NCBI GenBank assembly: GCA_039707655.1
Contig: CM077665.1
Span: 313,224,486 to 313,288,485 of the forward strand
DNA length: 64,000 nt
Origin: Elymus sibiricus
Taxonomy: Eukaryota > Streptophyta > Magnoliopsida > Poales > Poaceae
Direction of reading: 5' to 3'
Shown: piece after piece, positions 11,857 through 23,937 of the stretch
Layout of the letters: each line of letters begins with the position of its first letter
How positions within the stretch are numbered: position 1 is the stretch's first letter
The notes under the pieces: model-generated
The model's database searches: none
Told to the model about the DNA's origin: nothing
What the model saw: the letters and a program-made list of their open reading frames with translations, nothing else
Translations under genes and position numbers: made by a program

Positions 11857-13254
11857 TGATAATCGACAAGTATAGGGGATCGCAACAGTTTTCGAGGGTA
11901 GAGTATTCAACCCAAATTTATTGATTCGACACAAGGGGAGTCAAAGAATATTCTCGAGTATTAGCAGCTGAGTTGTCAATTCAACCACACCTGAAAGACT
12001 TAATATCTGCAGCAAAGTATTTAGTAGCAAAGTAGTATGGAAGTAACGGTAACGATGGCAAAAGTGCAGTAGCAGTTTTGTAGTGATTGTAACAGTAGCA
12101 ACGGAAAAGTAACTTAGCAAAGATCAATATATGAAAATCTCGTAGGCAATGGATCAGTGATGGATAATTATGTCGGATGGCATTCATCATGCAACGGTTA
12201 TAACATAGGGTGACACAGAACTAGCTCCAATTCATCAATATAATGTAGGCATGTATTCCATATATAGTGACACGTGCTTATGGAAAAGAACTTGCATGAC
12301 ATCTTTTGTCCTACCCTCCCGTGGCAGCGGGGTCCTAATGGAAACTAAGGGATATTAAGGCCTCCTTTTAATAGAGAACCGGACCAAAGCATTAGCACTT
12401 AGTGAATACATGAACTCCTCAAACTAGGCTAATCACCGGAAAGAATCCCAGTTATTGTCACCCTGGGGGATGCGGATCATAACTCGTAATAGGTGTCTAC
12501 AACTTGCAAGATAGGATCAAGAACACATATATATTCATGAAAACATAATAGGTTCAGATCTGAAATCATGGCACTCGGGCCCTAGTGACAAGCATTAAGC
12601 ATAGCAAAGTCATAGCAACATCAATCTCAGAACATAGTGGATACTAGGGATCAAACCCTAACCCAAATAACACAATTACATGGTAAATCTCATCCAACCC
12701 ATCACCGTCCAGCAAGGCTACGATGGAATTACTCATGAATGGCGGAGAGCATCGTGAAATTGGTGATGAAGGATGGTTGGTGATGACGACGGCGTCAAGT
12801 TCCCTCTCCGGAGCCCAAAACAGACTCCAGATCTGCCCTCCCGAGGAAGAACAAGAGGTGGCGGCGGCTCCGTATCATGAAACGCGATGAACTCTTCTCT
12901 CTGATTTTTTTCTCCCCGAATAGGGTTATATGGAGTTGGCGTTGAGGTCGGAGGAGTTGCAGGGGGCCCACAAGCCACCTGGGCGCGCCCTAGGGGGGGG
13001 CGCCCCCTGGCTTGTGGCCAATGGGTGGACCCCCTCCGGTTGATTCTTTCGCCAGTATTTTTTATTAATTCCAAAAATATTCTCCGTAAATTTTCAGGTC
13101 AATCCGAGAACTTTTATTTATGCACAAAAATAACACCAAGGCAATTCTGCTGAAAACAGCGTAAGTCCGGGTTAGCTCCATTCAAATCATGCAAATTAGA
13201 GTCCAAAACAAGGGTAAAAGAGTTTGGAAAAGTAGATACGATGGAGACATATCA
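11857..13254 (-). repeat. 5' LTR of element A
   Basis: About 1.4 kb, with TGATAATC... at the plus-strand left end and ...GACATATCA at the right, so TG...CA termini. It is placed by the priming site on its left and by the switch to unrelated plus-strand gypsy sequence on its right. It is a different LTR family from element B, though both contain a GGGCGCGCCC block (about 12985). The partner LTR is outside the window, so no target duplication can be confirmed (right flank TTAGC). Confidence 0.8.
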
Positions 13255-14228
13255 TTAGCCTCCACTTGTACTAAGTAGGAATACTACTTGTGCATCCAAA
13301 ATCCTTAAACCCAGTTTTGCCTTATGAGTCCACCATACCTACCTATATGCGATATTTCCTTGTCGTTCTAAGCAAATTTGTAAATTCCATCTCTAATTTT
13401 CAAAATGAATTTCCTTTTTGTGTGCTCGTACCGCTCATGAAACGGTAGGGGGTGTCCAATATTTTTCCATGCTAGATGTTTTATTCTCAAGATGAGTGTT
13501 TATTCACTTGTCATTGCACAAGAGTACGGCGGTAATAGGGATGTCCAGTCCCGAAATGAAAAAGAAAATTTACTTTTTGTTGTCAAATAATAAATTCCTT
13601 GGAAAGTGTTGGTATGGAAGGCAACCGTGGATACGGCCAGCAATGGATTGTGAAAGAATGGTGGAAAAAGAAATAAACTTTACTTTATGTTCGGGAACCA
13701 CCTATGATATATCTAGCATGGAAAGTATTGTGAACTACTTTGTCGTTTTCGTTGATAGGAAAGGCATGCCACTCAAAATATTTTTCTCTCTCAGTTTAAA
13801 CTTTGAGCTCTGGCACCTCTACAAATCCCTACTTCCCTCTGCGAAGGGCCTATCTATTTACTTTATGCAATTTTTATTTTTTATTTGAGTCTCCATCTTC
13901 TCTTATAAAGCACCAACTAGGGGGCACTATGATCATACTTGAGCATTGGGTATATTTAATATTTGAGTGTGTTTCATGAATGGATCAATGATTGAGCATG
14001 ATGGGCTAGGGATAACTTTCTTTAGTGTTGATATTTTGAAAGACAAGGTTGCTTGTTGGCATGCTTGAGTATTAAAGTCTTTATGTCAAAACTAGAATAT
14101 TGCTTTGAACCATCTAAAAGTCCAAATGTCCATGCTACAAAAGAAAAGATTATGTGATGAACATGTTAGGCAGCATTCCACATCAAAAATTCTGTTTTTA
14201 TCATTTACCTACTCGAGGACGAGTAGGA

Positions 14229-14247
14229 ATTAAGCTTGGGGATGCTG
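14229..14247 (+). other. Polypurine tract of element C
   Basis: The sequence AGGAATTAAGCTTGGGGATG lies at the LTR boundary, the same tract type as in element B. Confidence 0.75.
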
Positions 14248-15812
14248 ATACGTCTCCAACGTATCTATAATTTTTGGTTGTTTCATGCTGTTATATTATC
14301 AATCTTGGATGTTTTACAATCATTTTATAGCAACTTTATATCATTTTTGGACTAACCTATTGACATAGTGCCAAAGTGCCAGTTGTTGTTTTTGCTTGTT
14401 TTTTACTTCGCAGAATATCAGTACCAAATGAAGCCCAAACACCACGAAACTTTTTGGAGATTTTTTTGGGCCAAAAGACATCCAGTGGACCAAAGAAGTA
14501 CTAGAGGGGATGATCGAGGAGACCACAACCCACCAGGGCGCACCAGAGGCCCCTGGTGCGGCCTGGTGGGTTGTGCCTTCCTCGGGACGCCTCTCCACCG
14601 CCTCTGATGCCTACAAATACCCAAATATTCCAGAAACCCTAAAGGAGTCGATAAAAAACACATCCAGACACCGCAAGTTCCAGAACTGCGAGATCCAATC
14701 TAAGACCATCACGAAGGGGTTCATCATCCTCATTGGCGCCTCTCCGATGATGCGTGAGTAGTCCACCATAGACCTACGGGTCCGTAGGCAGTAGCTAGAT
14801 GGCTTCTTCTCTCTCTTTTGATTCTCAATACAATGGTCTCTTAGAGATCTATTTGATGTAAACTTTTGCGGTGTGTTTATTGGGATCTGATGAATTTTGA
14901 GCTCATGATCAGTTTCTATCCATGAATATTATTTGAGTCTTCTTTGATCTCTTATATGCCTGATTACTTATAGCCTCGTATTTCTTCTTCGAATCTTTGG
15001 TTTAGTTAGGCCAACTAGATCGATTTTTCTTGCCATGGGAAGAGGTGCTTTGTGATCGGTTCGATCTTGCGGTGTCCTCTCCTTGTGACAGAAGGGGCAG
15101 CGAGGCATGCATGTATCATTGCTATTAAGGATAACAAGATGGGGTCTATTCCTACATGAATAGATCTTGTCTACATCATGTCACCGTTCTTATTGCATTA
15201 CTCCGTTTTTCCATGAACTTAATACACTAGATGCATGCTTGATAGCGGTCGATGTGTGGAGTAATAGTAGTAGATGCAGAATCGTTTCAGTCTACTAATC
15301 TTGGATGTGATGCCAATATAATGATCATCTCCTTGGATATCGTCATGATTATTTGATCTTCTATCAATTGCCCAATCGTAATTTGTTTAGCCATCGTGTG
15401 CTATACTCATGAGAGAAGCCACTAGTGAAACCTACGGCCCCCGGGTCTACTTTTTCAACATATTGCTTTCCGATCTATCTTTTTGCCGCTTTTGTTTTCA
15501 GATCTATTATTCCAAAAAAACAAAAATACCTTGATGCACTTTTTATTTGCCTCTTTTATTTTGCGTTATTGAGAGATCTATCTATCCAATCAATCTTATC
15601 ATAATATATCTTTTTGCCGTAGAGAGATTGAGAACCTCTCTTTCGCGTCGGGTTGCAAGTATTTGTTCTTTGTGTGCAGGTGTTGTTTACGAGGTGTTGG
15701 TGATCCTCCTACTGGTTTGATATCTTGGTTTCATAACTGAGGGAAATACTTACCGTCGCTGTGCTGCATCATCCCTTCCTCTTTGGGGAAATACCGACGC
15801 AGTCTCAAGCCA
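14248..15812 (+). repeat. 3' LTR of element C
   Basis: It starts TGATACGTCTCCAACG, the same start type as the B and D LTRs. Its right end is uncertain and placed at ...TCTCAAGCCA because sequence similarity to the B LTR ends about there. Internal sequence such as the stretch near 15240-15440 is the reverse complement of similar sequence in the B LTRs. Confidence 0.7.
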
Positions 15813-16268
15813 CGACCCCAAGCCGCTTCGAACCAGACATACGACTGTCACATCAGTTGGAACTGGGTCATCAAATCATTGTCTTTTTTTACTGGGTCAA
15901 ATCATTGTCTTCACTGAGCTCCTGGCTCTAATTCCTCAACTCTTTCATTTCCTCGTTAACTTGTTGATGAAATTGATCGTTACTGTTTGAAGACTTTGAC
16001 TGAAGACTTTCTCAATTTCCTCATCTCAAATTCTTCAATCACTTTGTCTATCGCCTGCTTATCCTGTTTTCACGCTACTTGTGCTCTATGTATGTTTCAT
16101 TTCCTCATGATGACTGTGCTACTGCTATGTTTCACAAGCACTTGAGTACTTATTCCGTTGCCAGTATTTCGTCACTTAGCAAATTCCTCAACCAGTAATT
16201 CCTCAGTGATGAATTTGTAAAAATCGCCTATTCACCCCCCCCCCTTTGGTCGATATAATGCACTTTCA
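15813..16268 (+). repeat. Unclassified LTR-like fragment
   Basis: About 450 bases without coding sequence. Repeated short motifs (TTCCTCAA, CATTTCCTC) and an end reading CACCCCCCCCCC then ...GCACTTTCA look like the 3' end of a copia-type LTR. No partner or target duplication was found, so this is a low-confidence scrap between elements C and D. Confidence 0.35.
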
Positions 16269-17304
16269 CAAACAAATGTAAGTGAAGAACAAGAGTGCAA
16301 TTATTTCTATAAAATCTACACATCGTCGTGCTCAAAAAGATATAAGTGAAGTACTACAGCAACTGCCTAGCTCAAAAGATATAATTGAAGCACAAAGAGT
16401 ATTCTAACAAATCATGGTGAAAATGTATCTCTCTCAAATAGGTGTTTCCAGTAAACAATGATTGTGGCAAACTAAAACAAAAGCAAGCAAAAACTAACGA
16501 CGCTCCAAGAAAAACTCATATCATGTGATGAATAAAAATATAGCTCCAGGTGACATACCGATGATTTGGAACGAAAGAGGGGATGCCTTCCCGGGGCATC
16601 CCCAAGCTTAGATGCTTGATTTTTCCTAGAATATTGCCTTGGGGTTCCTTGGGGATCCCCAAGCTTAGGCTCTTGCTGCTCCTTATTCTTCGTCATCATG
16701 ATAACACCCAAAACTTGAAAACTTCAATCACACAAAACTTAACAAAACTTCGTGAGATCCGTTAGTATAAGCAACATATCAAATACTTTAGGTACTGTTA
16801 TAAATTGATTCATATTTCATTATTGCATAATAGGTACTGTATTCTAACTTTTCCATGGCTGATACCTCCCGATACAATCAATAGCATCATGAAAACAAGC
16901 AAACTATGCAAGCAAAAACAGAATCTGTCTAAAACAGAACAGTCTATAAAGATCTGTAGACACGTATACTTCTGTAACTCTAACAATTCTGAAAAATTAG
17001 TACAAGCTGAAGAAGTTGTATAGACATGCTTTGTAAAAATTTCAGATCATTAGCATGCTCCAGTAAAAAATCAAAATTCCTGTACTGGAGTCAAAAGTTT
17101 CTGTTTTGTTTCAGCATCGATTCTACTCATCTTATGAGTCATCCCAAAGGCTTTGCTTGGCACAAATACTAATTAAAACACAAAAACACAATCATTACAG
17201 AGGCAATAATCATTGCTATCATTCCAAGACAGAAAATATTGGGTTGTCTCCCAACAAGCTCTTTCTTTATAACCATTAAGATAGGCTTAAAATTTCAATG
17301 ATGC

Positions 17305-17980
17305 TCACATAATAAACAAGAATTGAAGCTCAAAGAGGGCATCATAAGGCACATGAAGAACACATCTAAGTCTAACATACTTCCTATGCATAGGCATTTT
17401 ATAGAAAAACAAATTCTCAAGACAAGTGCAATCTAGCATATGCATGTAGGAAGAGTGAAGCATTAATAATTTTAACCAAAAGTGAGGTAAGTGAGTAACA
17501 TGAAAATTTCTATAACCATATTTGCCTCTCTCATTATATGTAGGATCATAATCAAACTCAACAATGTAACTATCATAATATTGATCATTCTCCAAAGTAG
17601 TGGATCATTATTACCTAAAGTTGACACTCTTCCAACCCCACTTTTAGTAGTGTTGTGAATATCATACTCAATAATAGATTCATCATGAAGGCTAGAATTA
17701 TCAAGATCAGAAGGAACATCATGATTATCACCCCAATCATGATATTAGCACAATTGATATTCATAAAATTTATAATAGCAACATGGCAATCATGCTTCTC
17801 ATTCAAGGAACTATCATGAATAACTTTATAAATTTCTTTTAACACTTCATCACAATTTTTAGATTCATGATTTTCAAGCAAGACCTCATAAGGAAAATCA
17901 AGTACACTCAACTCACTAGCAATTGGTTCAACATAATCGGGTCATTTGAAAAGATTAGCAAGTGGATGAGGATCCAGTTA
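17305..17980 (-). pseudogene. Degenerate ORF of element D, function unknown
   Basis: Two overlapping-style frames (17911-17615 and 17595-17305) read as one protein broken by a frameshift near 17600-17740, and there is an in-frame TGA upstream near 17945. The C-terminal part is rich in Y, H, L and C (for example NERGKYGYRNFHVTHL) and ends at a normal stop at 17305. Position, just inside the priming site, suggests it replaces gag in this non-autonomous family. I see no zinc knuckle, protease motif or polymerase motif, and I do not assign a function. Confidence 0.5.
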
Positions 17981-18207
17981 TCTTTATTTTTACATTTTAC
18001 TTTCTGTTTTTTTGTGATAAAGATAAAGATAACATAGCTAGGGAAGCAAGCAAACCTAGAGATGAAACAAGCAAACTAGCAAACTAGTAAAGTAAATATT
18101 TTTGTATTTTTAATTTTTTTGAAACAAGCAAAATATAACAGCAAATAAAAAGTAGAACAAGTGAATGATAATTTGTGCGAAGTTACTTGATAGTAGATTG
18201 GTAATAC

Positions 18208-18225
18208 TCCCCGGCAACGGCGCTA
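18208..18225 (-). other. Primer binding site of element D
   Basis: The minus strand reads TAGCGCCGTTGCCGGGGA, one mismatch from the sites in elements A and B. This sits next to the LTR and fixes the element's orientation. Confidence 0.75.
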
Positions 18226-18236
18226 GAAATCCTTCC

Positions 18237-20132
18237 TCATGTTTGTGATCTGTGTTGGGTTTTCCGTGAAGAGGAATGGGTTATTGCAGCACAAACAAGT
18301 AAGTATTTCACCTAGTTAAAAACCACGGTTTATCGAACCAATAGGAGTAGCATGCAACCACCGTCTTCAACGACTGCACACAAAAGAACAAACACTTGCA
18401 CCCAACGCGGGCAAGAGGGTTGTCAATCCCCTTGGACTCGTTATTTGCAAGCAAGTGAAACAAGTATATAGTAGTGGATAATTGCAAAATAAAGATAATA
18501 AATGCAGCGAGGTATTGAAAGCTTCTTGTAAATTATAAGTGAGAAGACTCGGGGGCCGTAGTGTTCTCTAGTGGCATCTCTCATGTAGGAAACATACGGT
18601 GGGTAAACAAATTATTGTTGGGCAATTGATAGAAAAACGAATAATTATATCCATATTCACGGTAATGATCGTGTGTATATAGGCATCACGTCCATAAACA
18701 AATAGGCCGACTCCTGTCTGCACCTATTACTATTACTCCACTCATTGACCGCTATTCAGCATGCATCTAGAGTAGACCTGGCCATGGGCAGCCCGGCCCG
18801 GTCGGCCCGGCCCGACCCGGCCCGGCCCAACCTTGCCCACGGGCCGGGCTCGGGCCTAGATTTTGAGCCCGGTGGTCGGACCGGGCCGGGCTCGGGCCTG
18901 CAAAAACCCGAGATTACGCCTATGCCGGGCCGGGCCTGTCGGGCCGTGCCGGGCTTTCTTCGGGCTCGGGCCGGGCTTGGGCCCAGAATTTAGGCCCGAT
19001 GGCCGGGCCGGGCCGGGCTCGGGCCTGGGTTTTCAACGCCGGGCTTTTTTAGGCCCGGCCCGAGGCCCGGCCCGGCCCGAGGTTTGGCCAGGTATAATCT
19101 AGAGTATTAAGTAAAACAGAGTAATGCTTGGAGAAAGATGACATGATGTAGACAAAGTAAACTCAATCAATATGAATGAACCCCATCGTTTTATCCTTAG
19201 TAGCAACAACACAAAGACGTATCTTGTCCCCTTCTGTCACTGGGATATAGAAACCCGTCAGGTTGAACCTACCACAACGCACCCCTCTCACTGAAGAAAG
19301 ATCAATCTACTTGGCCAAAGAAAATCAATGGATCAGAGAGATTTACGAAGCTATAATGATCATGCAGTAAGAATCAATTTAAGAACTCAAAGAAGACTCC
19401 ACTATTTTATCATGAATAATCTGAACATAAACCCACAATTCATTGGATCCAAACAAACACGCCGCACAAAGGCATTACATCGGATAGATTAAAGAGAAGA
19501 TGTGATGATCATTGTATTGAAGATCAAGAGAGAGAGAGAGATAGCCATCTAGATACTAACTACGGACCCGTAGGTCTATGGTGAACTACTCACATATCAC
19601 CATGTAGGCAGCGAGGTTGATGAAGACGGCCTCCGTGATGGATTCCCCCTCCGGTAGAGTACCGGAAAAGGCCTCCAGATGGGATCACGGTGGAACAGAG
19701 ACTTGCGGTGGCGGAAAAAGGGTTTAGGGAGCTCTCCTGGTTTTTTTGGAATATATGAGAATTTATAGGCCAGAGAGGGACGTCGGGAGGCGGCCGAGGA
19801 GGCCAGTACCTCTCAGGGCGCGCCCTAGGGCCTGGTCGTGCCCTGTTGGGTACTGGGCCCCTCGTGTGGCCCCTGGTCATCTTCCGAAGCTTCCGGGTAT
19901 TTATTTGGTCCAGAAAAAAACATAAAAAAGTTTTGGGTCAATTGGACTTCGTTTGGTACAGTAAACTTGACAAGCCAAAAACATGCAGAAAAAAGGAACT
20001 GACACTTGGCACTGGGTCAATAGGTTTGTGCTAAAAATTAATATAAATTGGTTAATAAGTACCCAAAAAGTATCCTAGAATGATAATATTATAGCATGGA
20101 ACAATCAAAATTATATATACGTTGGAGACGTA
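18237..20132 (-). repeat. 5' LTR of element D (contains a MITE)
   Basis: About 1.57 kb of LTR plus the 324-bp MITE at 18773-19096. It is similar to the LTRs of B and C in its middle and right parts. The left end is uncertain by a few bases (18237 by the 11-base spacing rule, 18240 by a TG start). Confidence 0.75.
18773..19096. mobile_element. GC-rich hAT-like MITE
   Basis: A 324-bp insertion in the LTR of element D. It is flanked by 8-bp target duplications ATCTAGAG (18765-18772 and 19097-19104). Its ends are inverted repeats TAGACCTGGCCA and TATACCTGGCCA (one mismatch). The uninterrupted LTR sequence (...GCATCTAGAGTATTAAG) can be read at 10075-10090 in element B, which confirms the empty site. 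The 8-bp duplication and TA-starting inverted repeats point to the hAT superfamily. The body is made of GGCCCGG/CCGGGCC repeats and has no real coding capacity. Confidence 0.85.
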
Positions 20133-22910
20133 GAAAACCCCACTGTGTTCTCTTCTCGAACTCCCTCAAAAAGAGACGGTCATGGTTACGCACACGGTTG
20201 GTGTATTTTAATTGGGTTTACTTCAAGTTTTCTATAACCGGGTATTATAAAGTTTCCAAGTTGCCACATAACCATGGCCATGACTTTCCGAAAGATTTAA
20301 TCCTGTGGAGGTGCTCCAACTCATCCATCACAAACTAACCACAAGTTGCGGTGCAAAACCTCAACCGTGGGATAGCCCGAAGTGTCCTTAGAATCCAGAT
20401 GCACAAGACATTTGTTAAAGATAAAACAAATCTAGCAAGACCGATCTGCAGGACATATCCCAATAGGATCCGCACGTATCTCGTTCTCAGGGCACTACCG
20501 GATGGGTCGCACTATGAGTTAAACCAAACCTCGAGTTTCCCCGTGGTGACTCTGTGGTATGGCCTTTTTGGACCAACACTCATGAGGAGCACTGGTCTGA
20601 GTTGTTGATTAAATTATCCATGGGTTGATCATTCCCTATGCAAGTTTTATTAGTTAAGCAAATGTAGTACCAATTTTGGCCCTTGCCGGAAGAGTTTTAT
20701 CCCAAAATGAATTGTCAAGGGGGTCCCCATAATAACCCCAAGCATGCTAGGAGCACGCAATATGGAACATAACATAAGTAATCGGAGACTAAGGCGGCAA
20801 GAGTGGAACAAAACACCAAGCAAAAGGTCGAGCCTTCCACCCTTTACCAAGTATATAGATGCATTAATTAAATAGCAAGAATAATGTGATATCCCAAGAT
20901 ATCCATGTCCCAGCATGGAACAAACTACACCTGCAACTAGCAATGCTATAAGAGGGGTTGAGCAAGCAGTAACATAGCCAAACAATGGTTTGCTGGGAAG
21001 TGGAGGGTGAAATGCTTATCATGGCTTTTTGGGAGGCTTGACAAATAAGTGATAGGAAACAAGACATAGTGGTAGCAACGAGACAACTAGCATAGCAAAG
21101 ATAGTAGTGGCATCCATCGTAATGACCATCTTGCCTGTAGTCCCGCTTGGAAGAAGATCGAATCCATCAAGTAGTCGAACAAGCATAGTCGAAGGAATCC
21201 TCACACTCCGAAAAGGTTTCGGAACTCAATCGATGAGAAGCAATTCTGAAAATAAACAAATGACACAGAAACCATGACAACATATTTATGTTATGATGCA
21301 TAATCAAATATGATGCATGTCCATTTAATTATGCATGACATAGCAAGAGTGCAACAAACAAATACTACACATTCAGTGAAGCTCAATATGCAACGAGTTG
21401 CATATTGACAAAACTCCACATTTGATTTATTTACTTCACTCTCATTTAGCTACCCAATAAGTTTTAATGTTGTTTATCATGGCAAGAGGTGAAGCACAAT
21501 TAAACTACCTGTCTAGGCATTTTAAATGAGGTCGAAAACAACATATAGCATTTCTGAAACAACCCCATATGCAAATTTGAAATTGGAACAGATATGTCTT
21601 AAAAATATTTTATATTTACAGGTAAACAAAATGCACCATGTAATTCTACACATCATTCTAGGTGATTTATATATATAGATCATTTAATTCGGAGCTACGA
21701 CTTAAAAGATATGACCAACAAAAGATTAACATGCCATGAATGCAAAATGCATGCAAACAACAATCACAAACATTTTAATCTTGAATGCAACATGATATTA
21801 TGAAACTACATGTAATTCTAAGCAAGTTTCATGTATGGCATGCTCAAAATGAAGCCACGGTTCACAAGATGCAAACAACACAAATTTTAGTTACAATCTG
21901 TCAACAACAGCATGATGCCTACTTTGGAGCAATAAAGCATGATGCTACAGGATGCTAACATGAAAATAAATTATATGATGTCGTAGTACACTTAAAATAC
22001 TTCACAATTCATATAAAGTTCATTTTCATAGGCATCATGGTTGAATTGATATGATTTTCACAAACTGCAAAGTTTCTGTCCAGATTAAGGACTTAAAGAA
22101 AATCACAGTTTTCATTCAAGCAGAAACATTGGAATGACATGTTGAGGGCAACTTTTAAATATGCTACACGAAGTTTTCATGGCAAGAAAATGTATGGTGT
22201 GATAGCATATATGATGAAGATCAAAGAATGTTTACTGAGCATCTCCATTTGACCCCTAGATCAATGGCATTCATCAAGACAAGTTGACAAGTTTTAAAAT
22301 AGCAGTTTCAGACTTGGTGAAAATCTGGTATGCAAAATAGTTACTTCGTGATGTTGTCTTGAGATGCACAAAACAGTAGGTATAACAATGTTTATATTTA
22401 TGAAATTGATATGTATATGCTGTAGACATGGCAATGTTCAAATTATTCCATTGTCACAAATTCATAGGATGCATGGATCATTTACTGTGATTTTACAAAA
22501 TGGGACATTATGTTAACACAATAATAGTTTTAACATGATAGCAACTTTGGATCAAGAAAGAGACATGCTATAGCAAGGTTACATGGCAACAAAGGGCGCG
22601 GCAACAATGTACACATTACTGAGACCAAATCACAAGAAGGAATCACATGCATATGTCTTATGGATTACTGGCAATCATCAAGCAAAGTTTGAATGTTTTT
22701 AACAGTTTTCATAGATTAGTTCATGATGCACTTTTGCAAATCGTATTTAGGCATGTAGATGAACTCTATCATGGACGCAAATGTCACAATCATGTAGAGC
22801 ACAGAGAGTAGATCAACTTTCATATAAAGTTCATTTACATCGGATACACATGCACAAAGTTAGAGCCACTTAAACATGCTTATATGATGTTAGCAGACAG
22901 ATTCGGGGAC
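20133..22910. other. Non-coding repeat-like DNA, unclassified
   Basis: This 2.8 kb has no supported gene. The left 0.5 kb and the part to about 21250 read like a dispersed non-coding Triticeae repeat (from memory of style). The 21300-22900 part is A/T-rich, with many short near-repeats of ATGCA, CATG and AACATG type. I suspect internal or LTR sequence of an old gypsy element, but found no LTR ends, priming site or domain. Confidence 0.4.
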
Positions 22911-23937
22911 TTAGTGAAAATTACCCCCCGGGCGAAGATGGATGGGACGGAGCGGTTCCGCGGACCGGGGTTTTTTGGTTCGCGGGCTCAGGCCATCTAG
23001 GGACGAGCCGGTCCCGGCGGCTAGGCAGAGGAGGTTATGACGGCCATGGCGGAGGGCGACGGCGACTCGCGGCCAGATCTCGCCGGATCCGGGCCAAAGG
23101 ACGACGGGGCGACCGGCGGCGAACGGCGACGAGCTGCGCATGGGGCGACACGGTGAGGAGCTCGGCTGAGGTGGCACGGCTCGGGCGGGGCACGCGGCTG
23201 GAGGTGAGGCAGGAGCCGGGCTGGCAGCATGCGGCGGCGCGGGCAGCATCGAAGCGGCGGGGTCGGGCGTTCGGGTGGAGGCGACTCAGCTCGGGTAGTG
23301 GGGCTCGCCGGCGGTGAGGCGTGGGGTCCCCGGTGGGAGGCTTGGCGGCGGCGAGGTGAAGTCCGGCGGGTGGGGGCGACGAGGCGCGAGGTCGAAGCGG
23401 TGGCGGGGCGGCTCCCGGGCGGCGCTTGCGTGAGGCGTGGCTCGGGTGTGGGGCGAGGGCAACCCGGGCCGGGTGGGCTGGGCGCGGGCCTGGCGAACCA
23501 AGGCGGCTGGTGTGAGAGTGGCAGCGGTGTTGGGGTGCGCGCAATCTCGAGTCACCAAGTGGCGGCGGCGGGGAGGGTCGGCTCTAAAAACAAGGAGGGG
23601 AGGTGGCGGCTGGGTTGCCCAAAATGGCAGGGTAGGTCTCCTTAAATAGGAAAGGGGTCTAGGGTTTGAGTTTGAGGGGGGGTTCGCACCGTTCGATCGC
23701 AATCAAGCAGCCCCGGCAGTGGCTAGGTGGTAGTGGGATGTGCAGAGTGGGTTGGTCTGAGATGAGAGGAAGTGGTGCGGCCCGGCACAGGGCTTCGGAA
23801 CACCGAAACATCCAACGATTATCCGGCTATAGCGCCGCTATAGGTTTAACGGTTGGGCTATCAAATGGACTCGGAATGCGATGAAATTTGGCAGGCGGTC
23901 TACCTACAATATAAAAAGACCGCATTCCATCTTTCAC
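22911..23937 (-). other. GC-rich block with a minus-strand TATA-like box
   Basis: An abrupt switch to very GC-rich DNA (about 22915-23610) between A/T-rich flanks. Several long open frames on both strands here are a by-product of base composition (A, R, P, G repeats) and are not called as genes. On the minus strand a CTATTTAAGG box at about 23640-23650 is followed by a CT-rich leader and then the GC-rich part, as in a retrotransposon LTR or the first exon of a gene. The right part (23700-23937) is non-coding up to the edge of copia E. Confidence 0.35.

Larger units (their letters stand above)
1..13254 (-). mobile_element. Gypsy element A, Athila/Sabrina-like, partial, interrupted by element B
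   Basis: A Ty3/gypsy-type LTR retrotransposon on the minus strand. In order it shows a 5' LTR (13254 down to 11857), a primer binding site, gag (11787 to 11107, resuming at 3799), an aspartic protease (about 2200 to 1719), a GC-rich leader and a second ORF running off the window at 1. No reverse transcriptase or integrase is visible between protease and second ORF, so this copy looks non-autonomous, or its pol has been lost. The 3' LTR lies outside the window. Element B sits inside gag with target duplication ATAAC. The Athila/Sabrina-like label comes from the priming-site type and the overall layout; the exact family name is uncertain. Confidence 0.85.
13255..15812 (+). mobile_element. Gypsy element C, 3' end only
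   Basis: The plus-strand 3' end of a gypsy element related to B: about 1 kb of non-coding internal sequence, a polypurine tract and a 3' LTR. The sequence before the tract (about 14150-14247) is the counterpart of the minus-strand sequence just inside the 3' LTR of B at 5390-5490. The internal part (13255-14228) contains a 130-codon open frame at 13496-13888 with no recognisable motif, which I do not call a gene. The 5' part is missing at the junction with the LTR of element A. Confidence 0.8.
16269..20132 (-). mobile_element. Gypsy element D, 5' half with one LTR
   Basis: A minus-strand gypsy fragment: 5' LTR (about 20132 to 18237), a priming site at 18208-18225, a degenerate ORF (about 17980 to 17305) and non-coding sequence similar to the 3' internal region of element B (16270-16950). 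Its left side ends at the LTR scrap at 16268. Its right LTR end lacks the expected TCA after GACGTA, so it is truncated at 20132. A GC-rich MITE sits in the LTR. Confidence 0.8.

Noticed and set aside
13496..13888. 130-codon ORF as a protein gene
   Set aside because: It lies in the non-coding internal region upstream of a gypsy polypurine tract and has no motif.
18745..19102. Open frames across the GC-rich MITE
   Set aside because: The frames are G/P/R-rich translations of GGCCCGG repeats.
20351..21204. Short frames in the 20-21 kb repeat
   Set aside because: No domain, no conserved start context, and the same repeat-like DNA continues on both sides.
23021..23702. Several long ORFs of 138-169 codons in a GC-rich block
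   Set aside because: Open frames occur on both strands and in overlapping frames, with A/R/P/G-rich composition. This is a base-composition effect.
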